Below, one piece after another: positions 21,898 to 35,340 of a stretch of DNA of 64,000 bases (positions within the stretch are counted from its first letter, which is position 1; each line of letters starts with the position of its first letter). This stretch comes from Cyathus striatus (taxonomy: Eukaryota; Basidiomycota; Agaricomycetes; Agaricales; Nidulariaceae). Made by a program: the position numbers and the translations under genes. The notes beneath the pieces were generated by a model, which was not told the DNA's origin, did not search any database, and worked only from the letters and a program-made list of their open reading frames with translations. The stretch spans positions 1,178,001-1,242,000 of the forward strand of contig JAOVFP010000001.1 of assembly GCA_025738555.1 (NCBI GenBank). Reading direction: 5' to 3'.

Positions 21898-24800
21898 ATG
21901 TGTGTGCTACATGCCATACTCCAACGTCAACCTATTGTTCCTCCTCCAGTTGCTGTTCTGAACATGCCTCAAAATGCTCCAGTAATAGCTGAAGATTTGC
22001 CACTACATAATAATGAAAATATTCAATGGATGCCACCAGTTATACATCCAAATCCCCTATCAGTATGTGGATTTTTTAATGTTTCAGTAAACTATTTTAA
22101 ATATTATTTAAGGATGAATGCTTATGATATGGCTCCTGCTCCCCAAAATATTCGATGGAACCACCCAGTTCCTGTGAATCTTCCATTATTCCAAGTGAAT
22201 AGACAGGATCCTTCAAATGCTCAAGGCAACATGCCTGCTCCTGCACTTCTTCAACCTTTCCAAGTGGATAGACAGAATGATCCACATGCTCAAGTGAACA
22301 TGCCTGCTCCTGTTCCAGTTCCTGCCCCTGCTCCTAGAGTTAATCCTCCCCCCATTCAAAATCCTCCTGACAATTCAGTTCTTCAGTTGATTCCTCCAGT
22401 GATTCATTCGCCTCCACCTCCACCTGCTCCTGTTCCAACTGTGGTTCCTCCTCCTCCCCCTTTCCCTCCTCAAGTGCCTCCTTTTCAGGTCATGCAACCA
22501 AATCCTCCTAACATTCAGCGGATTCCTCCAGTGATTCATTCACCTCCACCTCCACCTGCTCCTGTTCCAACTGTGGTTCCTCCCCCTCTTCCTCCTCAGG
22601 TTCCTCCTTTCCGGATCATTCAACCAAATCCTCCTAACATTCAAAATCCTCTGAATCTTCAATGGATTTATCCTGTAATTGCTCCACCTCCTCCTCCACC
22701 ACCACCACCACCTCCACCTCCTCCACAATATCATTTTATTCAACAAAATCCTGCAGTATGTGTTTGACTTGATATTTAACAATTATAATGTACTAATACA
22801 TATTATAGCCTCCTATTTTCTTTGACTGGGATGCACATATAGTTATTCCTCCAGATCAAATACCAGCACCTCCAGCTCCAGTGGCACTTTTTGATTGAGA
22901 GATGACAGTTGTCAAAGTGCCAGATATTCCACAGCCTCCACCACCTCCTGCTCAACTTCCTATTGCTCGCAGACCATTCAATCGCAATTGGCCTAAATTC
23001 ACACTTGGTCCATTCACTGATGTCTGTCCAGACTGTAATGCCTTGCATTGGAAGGCTGAATGTTTGACTGCCTCCACCAGGGAACGTCTTCAGTTTGGAA
23101 GTTGCTGTCTGACTGGAAAGATTAAACTTCCAGGTTGGGGGCAATCTCCCAGAGAGTTTATGGAACTGCTTGCAAAGGATGGAAACAAGAATTTCCAGGA
23201 CAATATTCATCAATACAACTGTGCCTTTGCCATGACATCCATGGCAGTTGAGAATAATGCTTCCATCCAGGCAGGAGGTCCATATGTTTTCAAAATTGGA
23301 GGTTGAGTTACTCATTTTGCTGGATCACTCCTACCTCGCCAAGGTCTTCCCAGAAAATATGCTCAGCTCTACATTCATGATCCTGATGAGGCACCTTCAG
23401 CTCAGGATCGAATTAATGGTCATCCTGCTAATTGTCATCTTAACATGGATGTCAATGTCATGAGAATATTGGAAGATGTTCTCTATCATTATCATCCAGG
23501 TGAATCAGTCTATCGGAAGGCCTATCAGGAAATACAGAAAAATAACCCTGCTCACAACTTTTGCCTTGCCATTTGTCGTCCTGTAGGCACAGACCAATGG
23601 CAATACAATGTTCCAACAGTAAATGAAATTGCATTTCTTCTGCTTGGTGATGGTGATCGGGTGGAGGGACCTCACAAGGTGATCATGCATCACCTTGATG
23701 GTGCACTGGAGAGAATCAGTGAGGTGAATGCAATGTATTGGCCATTTCACTATCCAATCCTGTTTCCACAAGGTCAACTTGGATGGCAGCCTTTCATTCT
23801 ATATCATGGTGTGCAGGAGGTCGATAATGTGGATCATGTGCCCAACAGGCTACCAGGAGAGGAGGAGGATGCACCCACAACCAAGAAGCGCAAGCATGTC
23901 TCACAAATTGAGCATTTTTGCTACTACATTCATCCACGTATTGGTGAGAATCTTCATCAATTCAGGACAAAGAAGCTCTTTCAAAAGTATAGTGTGGATA
24001 CATGGGCATGCACTGAGCAGGGTCGGTTGCATTGGATTGAAGGTCATCAACCAGAGATCTGCGCTGAAACCTATCAGGGAATTGTGGATGCCATTGCAGT
24101 AAATCCAGATGTGCAAGGGGAGGAACTTGGGAAGAGGGTGATCATTCCATCAAGTTTTGCAGGAAGCACTCAATTCATGCAGCAGAACTGTCAGGATGCA
24201 CTGGCTATCAATTGTCACTTTAAGTTTCCAGACTATTTCCTGACAGTGACCATGGATCCCCATCACCCAGATGTGAAGAGTGCCTTGCCTGAAGGGGTGG
24301 AAGCTCATGATCAGCCAGACATTGTGGTACGGGTGTTTCGTCAAATCCAGCAGCAGATTATCCGAGATATTTACCAGGAGGGCATCTTTGGACAATGTGT
24401 TGCACATATACATACCATTGAATACCAGAAGTGGGGACTGCCACATATGCATTTAATTGTGTTTGTGGCTCCTGAGAACAAGTTGCGCACTCCTGAGGAT
24501 ATTGACAGCATGATCACTGCTGAACTTCCTGATCCTGAGACTGAACCTGAGCTGTATGATTTGATTATGAGAACCATGATTCACAAACCCTGTGGTCCTG
24601 GCAGCAATCAGTCATGCATGGAGGGTGGCAAGTGCTCAAAGGGATTTCCAAAGGCTTATTGGGATGAGACCATCATCACAGATGATTCATATTCTGTTCT
24701 GAGAAGGAGGGAAATCACAAGATTTCAGCCCATGACCAGGGATGGGACCCCTGTGAATAATTGCTGGGTTGTTCCATACACTCAATATCTGTCATGGAAG

Positions 24801-27226
24801 TACCGGTGCCACATCAATGTTGAATGCATTGCATCAATCAAGGCCATCAAGTACATTTACAAGTACATTTTCAAAGGCCATGATTGTGCTACAGTGGAGT
24901 TTTCAAGGGAACTGGATGAGATGAAGACATTCTTTGATGCTCAGTATGTCTCTCCCTGTGAGGCTCTGTGGCAACTGTTTGCATTTAAATTGCATGAAGA
25001 GGTCCCAAATGTGGTTCAGCTGTCAATTCATCTTCCAAATGAGCAGTCTGTTATATATGATCAGAATGCTGAAGATGTGCAGGAGGTGTTGGAGCATGTA
25101 TCAACACAAGATACAACTCTTACTGCTTACTTTAAGGCCAACATTGAATACCCAGCAGCACAGGAGATTCTGTACCAGGACATGCCCAATACCTTTGTGT
25201 GGAATAAAACTGAGCATACATGGACAGTTTGACAGCGATGATTTGCCATTGGACGAACATACTTTGTTCATCCAAATGCTGGGGAGTGATTCTACCTGCA
25301 AACATTGCTGACAGTGGTCAAGGGTGCAAAATCCTTTGCAGACTTGCGAACAGTTGATGGAGTTGTGCATCGAACATTCAGAGAGGCATGTCTGGCTTTA
25401 GGTCTTCTGCAGGATGATGGTGAATGGAGAGAGTGTTTGCAAGATGCTGCTGCTATGAAGACAGAATATCAGCTGCACAGCCTGTTTGGGACAATTCTTC
25501 GAGACTGTGGGCCTGTGGATTATGTGGGACTCTGGAATGAATTTAAGGAACACATCTGTGATGATCTGGGACACATCATTCGAATGCACCTTCATCTTGC
25601 ACATCCTACAGAGAAACAAATCTATGATTATGGGCTGTATCTGATTGATAAATTTCTAATCAGTTCTGGCAAGTCTCTGTCAGACTGGGAAGATATGCCA
25701 CTACCACTACCAACAGAAAACTGGCATGAACATGAGCAGCGAGCCAACAACAGGAGGGAGGACCAGATGAACAATCCATTGATTGCAGTATACACTGCAT
25801 ACAATTTAGTGGAACAGCATGCTTTGGGTCAGGAATGACTGGCAACTTTGAATGAGGAGCAGCATGCAGCCTTTGATCAGATAGTGCAGGCCATTGAGAC
25901 AAAATCTGGGGAACTGTTCTTCTTGCATGGCCCTGGAGGAACAGGAAAGACCTATGTGTACAACACACTATGCTATTACCTTCAGGGGTCAGGAAAGATA
26001 GTGATTGTTGTTGCATCATCAGGGATTTCTGCTCTTCTGATTGTTGGAGGGCAAACTGCTCACTCTGTGTTCAAGATACCAATTGACATCAATGAGACAT
26101 CAATGTGCAATATTGCACGGGGGTCTGATCTTGCTGGGCTGATTAAGAAGGCTGATACAGTGATTTGGGATGAGGCACCAATGCAGCACCGACATATTCA
26201 TGAGGCAGTGAGCTATACTTTCAAAGATCTTCGCCATGATGATCAATCATTTGGAGGATGCACTGTGGTGTATGGTGGAGACTGGCAGCAAATCCTTCCT
26301 GTGGTGGTGCGAGGGAGCCGACCTCAAATTGTGTCAGCATGTCTTCAGAGATCTGATCTTTGGGCAGATGTTACAGTGATTCACTTGCAACGCAACATGC
26401 AATTGAATGTGGATGATGGAGATGAATGAGATTTTGCTGCATGGCAGCTGGCTGTGGGTCATGGGGAGCACACTATTAATGAAGATATCCAAATACAAAA
26501 TCACTTCAAGTGCACTTCAAATACTGTGGAGTCCCTTATTTCAGCAATCTACCCTGGACTTTCATCAGCTGAAGGACAGACTGATGAGTACTATGCAGAG
26601 TGAACAATTCTGTCAAGTCGGAATGATGATGTGGATGGTCTGAACTCTCAAATTCTAGCTTCATTCCCAGGGGTGGCAACTTCATTACACAGTGCAGATA
26701 CACTTCCAGAAGATCATGGATATAATGGGGAACTTCTTTACCCTGTGAAGTACCTGAACATGATCAACTGCTCTGGATTACCACTGGCACACTTGGAGTT
26801 GAAGATTGGATGTCCAGTAATGGTGCTTTGAAACCTGAGTGTTTCTGATGGAATATGCAATGGAAGCTGTGGAGTGATCACACAAATACGAAACCAAGTA
26901 TTGGAAGTATGGTTATTAACTGGGGACAAGGGTGTCGAGTGTTCATACCATGGTTGAAAATAGAACCATCTGCTTCACAAGTGCCATTCCAGTTTTGCCG
27001 ATATCAGTTTCCTGTTCGACTTGCATTTGCAATGACGATCAATAAATCACAAGGACAGTCAGTTTCTCATGTTGGATTGGATCTTCAAAATGGAGTGTTT
27101 ACACATGGACAGATTTTTGTTGGAGTTTCACGAGTACGATCAGTACACAAGATGAAGGTTATTTGGGATGCCAGGAGTGAAGAAGCTGTTACAAAGAATA
27201 TAGTGTACCCAGAAGTATTACTTTAG
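21898..27226 (+). pseudogene. Helitron Rep-helicase, copy 1 (most complete)
   Basis: Helitrons are rolling-circle transposons; this protein would nick and unwind element DNA. An N-terminal Pro-rich low-complexity part (21898-22755, start at ATG 21898 is tentative) is joined through a 53-bp intron (22756-22808, GTATGT..TTATAG) to the main frame. Then come a C..C..H-type patch (VCPDCNALHWKAEC, about 23023), the Helitron-like N domain, and the Rep nuclease: HUH motif GLPHMHLIVF (His codons 24443-24445, 24449-24451) and tyrosine motif KYIYKYIFKGHD (about 24849-24885). The Pif1-like helicase follows: Walker A GPGGTGKT (25929-25952), WDEAP (26166-26180), GGDWQQILP, NMQL, and AFAMTINKSQGQS near the end. 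One frame holds until about 26930, where it shifts before the last part. Stops at 23304, 25230, 25239, 25287, 25836, 26427, 26601 and 26829 are all TGA, mostly explained by CGA decay. Element borders (TC..CTRR) were not identified. Confidence 0.95.
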
Positions 27227-27336
27227 ATTATATTTAATATTGTAAATAAGTATTTTGTAGTGTAGAGTAGTGTATATTATGGATATTAGTATATATATAT
27301 TCTGAATTTCAATAAGAGATTGAATGTGAAATTATA
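27227..27336. other. Helitron copy 1 3' flank, AT-rich
   Basis: The sequence after the stop (TATTTAATATTGTAAATAAG, TATTTTGTAGTGTAGAGTAG) is shared almost base for base with copy 2 at 52624-52733. It therefore belongs to the Helitron unit or was duplicated with it. Confidence 0.6.
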
Positions 27337-28796
27337 AGCAGGGGGTTTGGGGGGTGCAACCAGTGCAAGAAACTGGGATTAAGAAGCAGGGGGTCTGGGG
27401 GGTGCAGTCCCACAGCAAGCCATCAGTTGTGTGGAGCGGAGGAGGGAGCTGACAGGCTCCTGTACCCATAGCAGAGCACAGGTGTAAGGCTTGTCTTATA
27501 TATAATGAGAGAAGGCCTGGGAATTTGTCCGAAAATGTGTGGGAAAAATACGGTTTTTAGTAATTTCGATGCTTTGGGATGAAATTTGGATATTTGTGGA
27601 AATGTTGCCTTTAATGTAGTGTGTGGCTGTATTTGCAACGACCTGCCACTTTGGGTGAGAATATCAATGGATCTGTAGCGATTTGGCAGGGAAATGACTA
27701 AACATCTTGAAATGGTTGTGGATATACATTAGTAAGCATTTTTGAATGTGCATGCCACAATGGGTGATTGATGGCTGGAGTTCTACTATGGGCACTTTGT
27801 TTCTTTCCCTTTCCCCCCCTCCCCCCTTGAGTTTTAACAGGACAATAATACAGTATATATTTGTAGATATTAATGGCACTATAAATATATAATTATTATG
27901 GAATTTTTGGTGACTGCTGTAGTGATTTATAGTGTATTTATTAGAGTTTGAGGTGTTGTAATGTGCTGTTCACTGTAATTATATTGTGCTGGAATGTGTT
28001 CCCCCCTAGGGATTGGTAGGACAGTTAAATACATATATTTATGTGGATAAGAATGGGAGTACAACTGATAAATTATGATGTATTTGATGGATGGTGTAGT
28101 AATTTATAGTGGGTAATGTGTAGTTTTTGTTGATTTTCAGCAATTGATAATGAGAATATTTAGTGGTCAGTGTGTAATTGATGTGAATACTGGGAGTGAT
28201 GTTGAGGAACATTGATTTCAATATATTTGTGATGTAATTTATGTGTAAATGGTGATAGGTGTAATATTCAGGAAGACTCTGTTGTTCAGGGCAATTGTTG
28301 GGCTATAAAATATGATATATATGACATGGGTGATATAACCTAAATGAGGTGCAATAAATTATATGGAGCTCTAACTGATTGATACTCAGTATTGATTGCA
28401 GAGGGTGTAGATATAAAGTACACAGGTGTAAATATGGTATTTTGTGTGAGAATAGAGGACACATGAGGATGTGGCATGTGCATGAATTGGAGATGGTGGA
28501 AGGCACATGCATGATAATGTGGTGTGATTAATGGAGATTGCATTGGGTGGAAGTAGATGAATGTGAACTGAGCACAAATGATGATCCTTTTCAGGGAGAT
28601 CTGTAATGATTGTGAGTAGGACAACAAACAACAGAAGATCAAGGGTTCACGAAAAGAAAAAATGTGTATATCAGATAGAATATCATGAGAAGGGACAGTT
28701 TCTGAATCTATGGCATACTTAGAGTCTAGAGACCATTGATGACTAATTGATAGACAGTAGGTGTTATTGCAGACCTGTTTTGTGAGCAGGTTTTCC
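27337..28796. repeat. Helitron-flank repeat unit: G-rich hairpin module plus AT-rich tail (copy 1)
   Basis: Starts with GCAGGGGGTTTGGGGGGTGC, then a second G-rich word (GGGGGTCTGGGGGGTGCAG), then a GGAG..GACAGGCTCC hairpin and TATATATAATGAGA.AAGGC. It continues with GATGGATCTGTAACGATTTGG-like text, CCACAATGGGTGATTGATGG, CCCCCCTCCCCCCTTGAGTT and a long AT-rich tail ending in GAGGTGCAATAAATTA. The same order recurs at 32495-34330, 34336-35340, 40033-41300 and 52734-53720. No ORF is conserved between copies. Element B splits this copy at 28797. Confidence 0.8.
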
Positions 28797-29444
28797 TGTA
28801 TTTGAGTGGTGTCAGCCAATTTTTTCATATAAACTCCAGGCTATATGATCATGCATTCTTATAAGCACTGAGTCCAATGATCACCTCTAAATTATATAGT
28901 ATTCTATACTATTAGTGATTGTAATGGTGATCATACATGATCATTTAGGGACATAGGTGGCATATTGGGGTACTTACTAGTACTAATAGGTTTCTATGGA
29001 CTATTACTTGTTCTAATGGATTTATAAATGATCATAAGTGATCATTGAGTGATGCAGGTGGCATAATGGGTTATTAGTGGTACTAATGGATTTGTAAGTG
29101 ATCATATGTGATCATTGAGTGATAGAAGTGGTGTATTGGACTAGTACTGGTACTAATGGGTTTGTTAGTGATCATAAGTGATCATTAGGTGATATAGGCG
29201 GGATATTGAGCTAGTACTAGTACTAATGGATTTGTAAGTGATCATAAGTGATCATTAGGTGATACAAGTGGCATATTGGGGTATTAATGGTACTAATGAA
29301 TTTGTAAGTGATCATAAGTGATCATTCAGTAATAGAGGTGGCATACTAGGTTATTTAATGAATCTTATATGATCATAAGTGCTCATTAAGTGATACAAAG
29401 GCATATTAGACTACTATATTAGTACTAATGGATTTGTAAATGAT

Positions 29445-29830
29445 TGCATGTATCACATATGTGACACACGTCACATATGTCACATTTTGCACGCTGTCAC
29501 GGTTTGTCACATGTGTCACATATGTCACACATGTCACACATGTTACATTTTGCATGTATCTCACATATTGTCACAGTTGTCACATATTGTCACATATTAC
29601 ATGTATGTCACAGTTTGTTGCACATATCACAGTCGTCACACACTGTCACATTTGTCACATTTGTCACGTTTTTCATGTTTGTTACATATTTCATCATGTA
29701 TGTCACATTTGTCACGCGTGTCACACGTGTCACATTTTACATATATGTCACACGTGTCACATATGTTACATATTTCATCTTTTATGTCACATGTGTCACA
29801 ATGTCACATATGTATGTTACTTTGGTAGAC
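29445..29830. repeat. Element B left satellite (TGTCACATN words)
   Basis: Irregular 8-9 bp words such as TGTCACATA, TGTCACACG and TGTCACATT repeat, with few CpGs left. The right-arm counterpart (30965-31770) is inverted and about twice as long, as in element A. Confidence 0.9.
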
Positions 29831-30964
29831 ACCTTTAGTATGTCTGTGTTTGTGTTTGAGTCTTTGCTCCATTATTACACTCTATTCTCTCAATCACCCC
29901 TTTCCACTCTTGTTACTTCTGACAATTCTTCATACCTGTTATGCTTCTTACACATGTTCCATATTCTGACATATCACATATGTTACACATCTCTCATTTG
30001 TAATACTGTACCCTTTAAATCAGTTTGGGATAGTCAAAATTTTGACATAATATGGGGTTTTCATGACATGTGACATGATTTAGCATCCCAATGTAGGTAT
30101 ATAGGGTATTAGCTGAGAATAATAACAGGAATAAAGATGTTGAAAAGTTATAATAGAAGTAATAATAACAGGAATAAAGATGTTGAAAAGTTATAATAGA
30201 AGTAATAATAACATGCAAACAGAATGAAGAATATAGTAGTAACATAATGATATTTGATTGAGTCACAGAAAGTGTGACAAAGAGATAGATGATGTGACAA
30301 CAGAAGGAATAATTGAATGGAAGATATAAATAAAACAACATACCAGACTAGATTACTGAACATGTGATGAATAGACAGAATGAAATATAACATGTGGCAA
30401 GATGATGAAGTTGTCAAGACTGTTTCAAAAGTCAAACTCATAAAACATATGATGACTGATGAAGGTTAGACAAATTAAAGGCTAAGTACAGTTATATCTA
30501 CTATGAGTACCTTTAATCTGATCTGTGTCTGATATATATTTAACTACCAAATTAGAACTGGATGAAGAAGGGAAATCTGACTGTCTAATTAAAACAGCAC
30601 TGTGACTGCCAGAAAGTGGTACTGATGAAATGTGATTTCTGGCTAGCATTATGAATGTCAAGTTCAACCAAGCACAAGTAAACAGTAGGTGAAAATATGA
30701 AAAATATGATTCTCTTAAAGTAGTCTAGTGCTTTTCATGTGATCTTTGAGTGTGATGAGAACAGTAGTAGGAGTGGGAAGTGAAGATGGGAGCATGAACT
30801 TGATGAGAGTAGAGACATCAAGGTATTAAGAATGGTGGGACAGTGAATGAGAATCAGGGAATGGATCAAATGAAGAGTTCATGTGATTGTGGGAGTGCAC
30901 ATAAAGTCAAAAGTGCAATCTATTTTGTTGAGCTAGAAAGTACCTTGACAAGAAAGGCAACATG

Positions 30965-31770
30965 CAAATGAAGTGTGACATGTGTGATATATAAATAAAG
31001 TGTAACTGATGCAGGAATGTGAAAGGTGTGACATGTATTACATATGAGCAAAATTTGACAGATTTGGAAATGTAATATATGTGATATACATAATAGAAGG
31101 GTCATACAAGCTAATGTCACAAATGTGACAGATATGATAGCTATATCAAATATGAAAAAGGTAACATATGTGACATGTATGACACATACAAAATGTAACA
31201 AATATGCAAAATGTAATATATATGACAAATGTGAATATGTGACAAATGTGACAAATACAACAGATAGTGACATGTGTGACATACATGTAAAATGTGACAT
31301 ATGTGACAACTATGACACTATGTGACGACTGTGACAGTGTGTGACATACGTGACACGTGTGACATATATGTAAAATGTAACGTATATGACATATGTGAGA
31401 TTGTGACACGTGTGACATGCGTGACAAATGTGACATACATGATGAAATATGTAACAAACATGAAAAACGTGACAAATGTGACAAACTGTGACATACGTGA
31501 CACGTGTGACGGTGTGTGACAAATGTGACAAATGTGACAGTGTGTGACGATTGTGATATGTGCAACAAACTGTGACATACATGTAAAATGTGACAATATG
31601 TGACAACTGTGACAATATGTGACAATATGTGAGATACATGCAAAATGTAACATGTGTGACATATGTGACATATGTGACAAACATGAATTTTGTGACAAAT
31701 GTGACACATGTGACAAACCGTGACAGCGTGCAAAATGTGACATATGTGACGTGTGTCACATATGTGATAC
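30965..31770. repeat. Element B right satellite (TGTGACN words)
   Basis: Inverse of the left satellite: ATGTGACAAATGTGACA, CGTGACACGTGTGACAT and ATATGTAAAATGTAAC words. The outer part (31320-31770) keeps more CpG than the inner part (30965-31300). Confidence 0.9.
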
Positions 31771-32494
31771 ATGCAATCATTTACAAATCCATTAGTACTA
31801 ATATAGTAGTCTAATATGCCTTTGTATCACTTAATGAGCACTTATGATCATATAAGATTCATTAAATAACCTAGTATGCCACCTCTATTACTGAATGATC
31901 ACTTATGATCACTTACAAATTCATTAGTACCATTAATACTCCAATATGCCACTTGTATCACCTAATGATCACTTATGATCACTTACAAATCCATTAGTAC
32001 TAGTACTAGCTCAATATCCCACCTATATCACCTAATGATCACTTATGATCACTAACAAACCCATTAGTACCAGTACTAGTCCAATATCCCACCTATATCA
32101 CCTAATGATCACTTATGATCACTAACAAACCCATTAGTACCAGTACTAGTCCAATACATCACTTCTATCACTCTATGATCACATATGATCACTTACAAAT
32201 CCATTAGTACCACTAATAACCCATTATGCCACCTGCATCACTCAATGATCACTTATGATCATTTATAAATCCATTAGAACAAGTAATAGTCCATAGAAAC
32301 CTATTAGTACTAGTAAGTACCCCAATATGCCACCTATGTCCCTAAATGATCATGTATGATCACCATTACAATCACTAATAGTATAGAATACTATATAATT
32401 TAGAGGTGATCATTGGACTCAGTGCTTATAAGAATGCATGATCATATAGCCTGGAGTTTATATGAAAAAATTTGGCTGACACTTATGTGTATTT

Positions 32495-34330
32495 TGCTTA
32501 TGTTTCACCAGAAAGCCTGTCATGGGTAAGCAGGGGGTTTGGGGGGTGCAGGCTGTGTGGATTGGGTGTGGATATAAACAGCACAGGTAGATATATTTGT
32601 CATGGGTTAGCAGGGGGTTTGGGGGGTGCAACCCCCCAAGAAGAAAAAAAAGCGGGGGTCTGGAGGTGCAGCCCCTCAGCCAAAGGACTGGGATTAAGAA
32701 GCAGGGGGTCTGGGGGGTGCAGCCCCACAGCAAGCTGTCATCCATGTGAAGCAGAGGAGGGAGCCAACAGGCTACTGAGCACCAATATGATGAAACTTGG
32801 GTGATTTTTCGAATGTGTAAATTTGCCTTGAAAGGAATATGCAACACAGAATGTCATCAGGTATCTTTTGAATTGGCACCAGGTTCTGCACTTGGGCACT
32901 GGCAAATAAATTCGTGAGCTCATAAGCACTTGGGTTAACCTGTGGCCAAAACCAAAAACATACATAGAAAGACCCTCTTTTGATGAAGTGTTAGACATAC
33001 TGGGAGTAACTGCATTCATGATGGTAGTGCTAGATCAAGAGAGAAAGATGAAAGAGCTGGCGAGAGCCCTAATTGAACTTAAGCCGGAGTTTGGTCGGAG
33101 CCAAATCGGTGATGAAATCTTATATCTTATATATAATGAGACAAGGCCTGGGAAATTTGGGTTTAAATGGTGCGTGGGATGGGCCGAAAACCGGTGGGAA
33201 TTTAGCAGTATTTAGATTTGTTGATAAACTGAGGTGTGAGACCTACCATATATAGAAATAGGGCTATTTCAGGTGATTTTCCATGGCAAAATGGATAAGT
33301 TACCGCTTTGGGATGGTAATTGATGCACTTGCAAGGGTCTTGCCATATTCAGTTGAGATGGTGGATCTGTAACGATTTGGGATAGGTTTGATGAGCTCAT
33401 GTGCTCGAAATGGATGGATGCAAATGATATACAACAAAGTAAATGACTAAGCTTCTTTCCATGTGCACGCCACAATGGGTGATTAAGTAATGGCTATGGG
33501 TGAAGTTCTGCTGCTGGAACTTCCTTTCCCTTTCCCTCCTCCCCCCTTGAGTCGTAACAGGACAATAATACAGCATATAATTGTAGATATATACTGAGAT
33601 TATAAATATTTAAGTATTATGAAAATTATTGTGATTGCTGTAGTGATTTATAGTGTATATTTGTTATATTTTGAGGTATTTTGATGTGCTGTTTAGTGTA
33701 ATTATAATTTGTTGGAATGTGTTCCCCCCTTGAGTTTAGTACTCCAATTAAATAAGGATATTTATGTGGATAAGAATGGGAGTATAATTGATAGGTTATG
33801 ATGTATTTGATGAATGGTGTAGTAAATTATAGTGTATTATATGTAGTTTGAGTTGATTTTCAGCAATTGATGATGAGAATATTTGGTTGTCAGTGTATAA
33901 TATGTGTTTAATTGATGTGAATACTGGGAATGATATTGAGGAAGATTGGTTGAGATATATTTGTAATGTAATTTATGTGTAAATGGCAATAGGTGTAATA
34001 TTCAGGAAGACTCTGTTGTTCAAGGCAATTGTTGGGCTATAAAATATGATATATACAACATGGGTGATATAACCTAAATGAGGTGCAATAAATTAAAGGG
34101 AGCTCTAACTGATTGATATTCAATAGGTGATTGATGTGAATGAGTGTGTAGCTATAATCTAAATGAGGTGCAATAAATTATAAGGAGCTCTAACTGATTG
34201 ATACTCAGTATTCATCACAGATAATCTTTATATCTATATAGAATTCCACAAGGCTGTGTAGATATATAACCACACAGGTGTGATATATAACCACACAGGT
34301 GTGATATATAACCACACAGGTGTGATATAT
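32495..34330. repeat. Helitron-flank repeat units right of element B
   Basis: Continues the unit split by B (ATTTTGCTTATGTTTCACCAG). It then starts two closely spaced G-rich modules (32528 and 32609-32780), with the hairpin TTGGGGGGTGC/ACCCCCCAA at about 32619-32639. A long AT-rich tail follows (33500-34210). A small island at 32780-33060 (minus wording) is not shared with other copies and has no recognised gene. Four copies of a 21-bp ACCACACAGG word sit at 34268-34340. Confidence 0.7.
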
Positions 34331-34335
34331 AACCA

Positions 34336-35340
34336 CACAGGTGTTGGGGAGTGCAACCCCCCAAGAGAGAAAAAGCAGGGGTCTGGGGGCACAGCCCCTC
34401 AGCCAAAAGAACTGGGATTAAGAAGCAGGGGGTCTGGGGGGCGCAGCCCCACAGCAAGCTGTCATTCATGTGGAGCAGAGGAGGGAGCCGACAGGCTCCT
34501 GTACCTGTAGCAGAGCACAGGTGTAAAGCTTGTCTATATATAATGAGAGGAGGCCTGGGAATTTGGGTTTATATGACATGTGGGACAGGCCGGATTTGGG
34601 TGGGGAAAATTACACGTTTAGGTAAATTTCGATAAATTGAGGTGTGGGGCTTGCCATGTATAAATTTATTACAGAAAAAGGAAATGTGGCCATTTTGGGA
34701 TGGAAATTGGTGGTGTTGCCGTTTTAGGTTCAGATTGATGGATCTGTAACGATTTGGGAGGGGTTTGATGGGGTCCCTTGCTCAAAACGGATGGATGTAA
34801 ATGACTAAGCTTCTTTGAATGTGCACACCACAATGGGTGATTGATGGCTGGAGTTCCGCTGCTGGCACTTCCAAAGTTCCATTCCCTTTCCCCCTCCTCT
34901 TGAGTTTAAACAGAACAATAATGGCACTATATAAAGATTAAAATTTCGAAATTTAGTGGCTGCAGTAGTGATTTATAGTGTATTTATTAGATTTTGAACT
35001 GTTGTGATGTTTTGTTTACTGTAATTATATTGTGTTGGAATGTGTTCCCCCCTTTAGTTTCATACCACAATTAAATGAGGATATTTATGTGGATAAGAAT
35101 GGAACTATAATTGATAAGTTATGATGTATTAGATGGATGGTGTAGTAATTTATGGTAGATTATGTGAAGTTTTTGTTGTTTTTCAACAATGATCAGAATA
35201 ATATAACCTAAATCAGGTGCAATAAATTAAAGGGAGCTCTAGCTCATTGATACTCAATGGGTGATAAATGTGAATGAGTGTGTGTAGATATAACCTAAAT
35301 GAGGTGCAATAAATTAAAGGGAGCTCTAACTGGTTGATAG
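34336..35340. repeat. Helitron-flank repeat unit interrupted by element C2
   Basis: G-rich hairpin module (34340-34520) and TATATATAATGAGA.GAGGC, then GATGGATCTGTAACGATTTGG and a shortened AT-rich tail. It ends at GAGCTCTAACTGGTTGATAG next to the C2 terminus. Confidence 0.75.

Larger units (their letters stand above)
28804..32487. mobile_element. Element B: 3.7-kb snap-back element with 7-bp target duplication
   Basis: Left end GAGTGGTGTCAGCCAATT (28804), right end TTTGGCTGACACTTATG (to 32487). TGTATTT flanks both sides (28797-28803 and 32488-32494). A paralogous unoccupied site at 41833-41855 reads CCTGTATTTTGGTTTTG, confirming insertion and duplication. The arms (28804-29830 and 30950-32487) hold about seven 70-bp units with GTGATCATAAGTGATCATTA and GGTACTAATG, then a satellite of TGTCACAT/CACGTGTCACAT words. 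The core (29831-30949) has no convincing gene and contains a 43-bp direct duplication at about 30121-30206. ORFs over the satellites are artefacts. Confidence 0.9.

Noticed and set aside
29440..31780. TGTGAC words as CRP-type bacterial operator sites
   Set aside because: The resemblance to TGTGA half-sites is superficial; the organism is a fungus and the words are satellite units.
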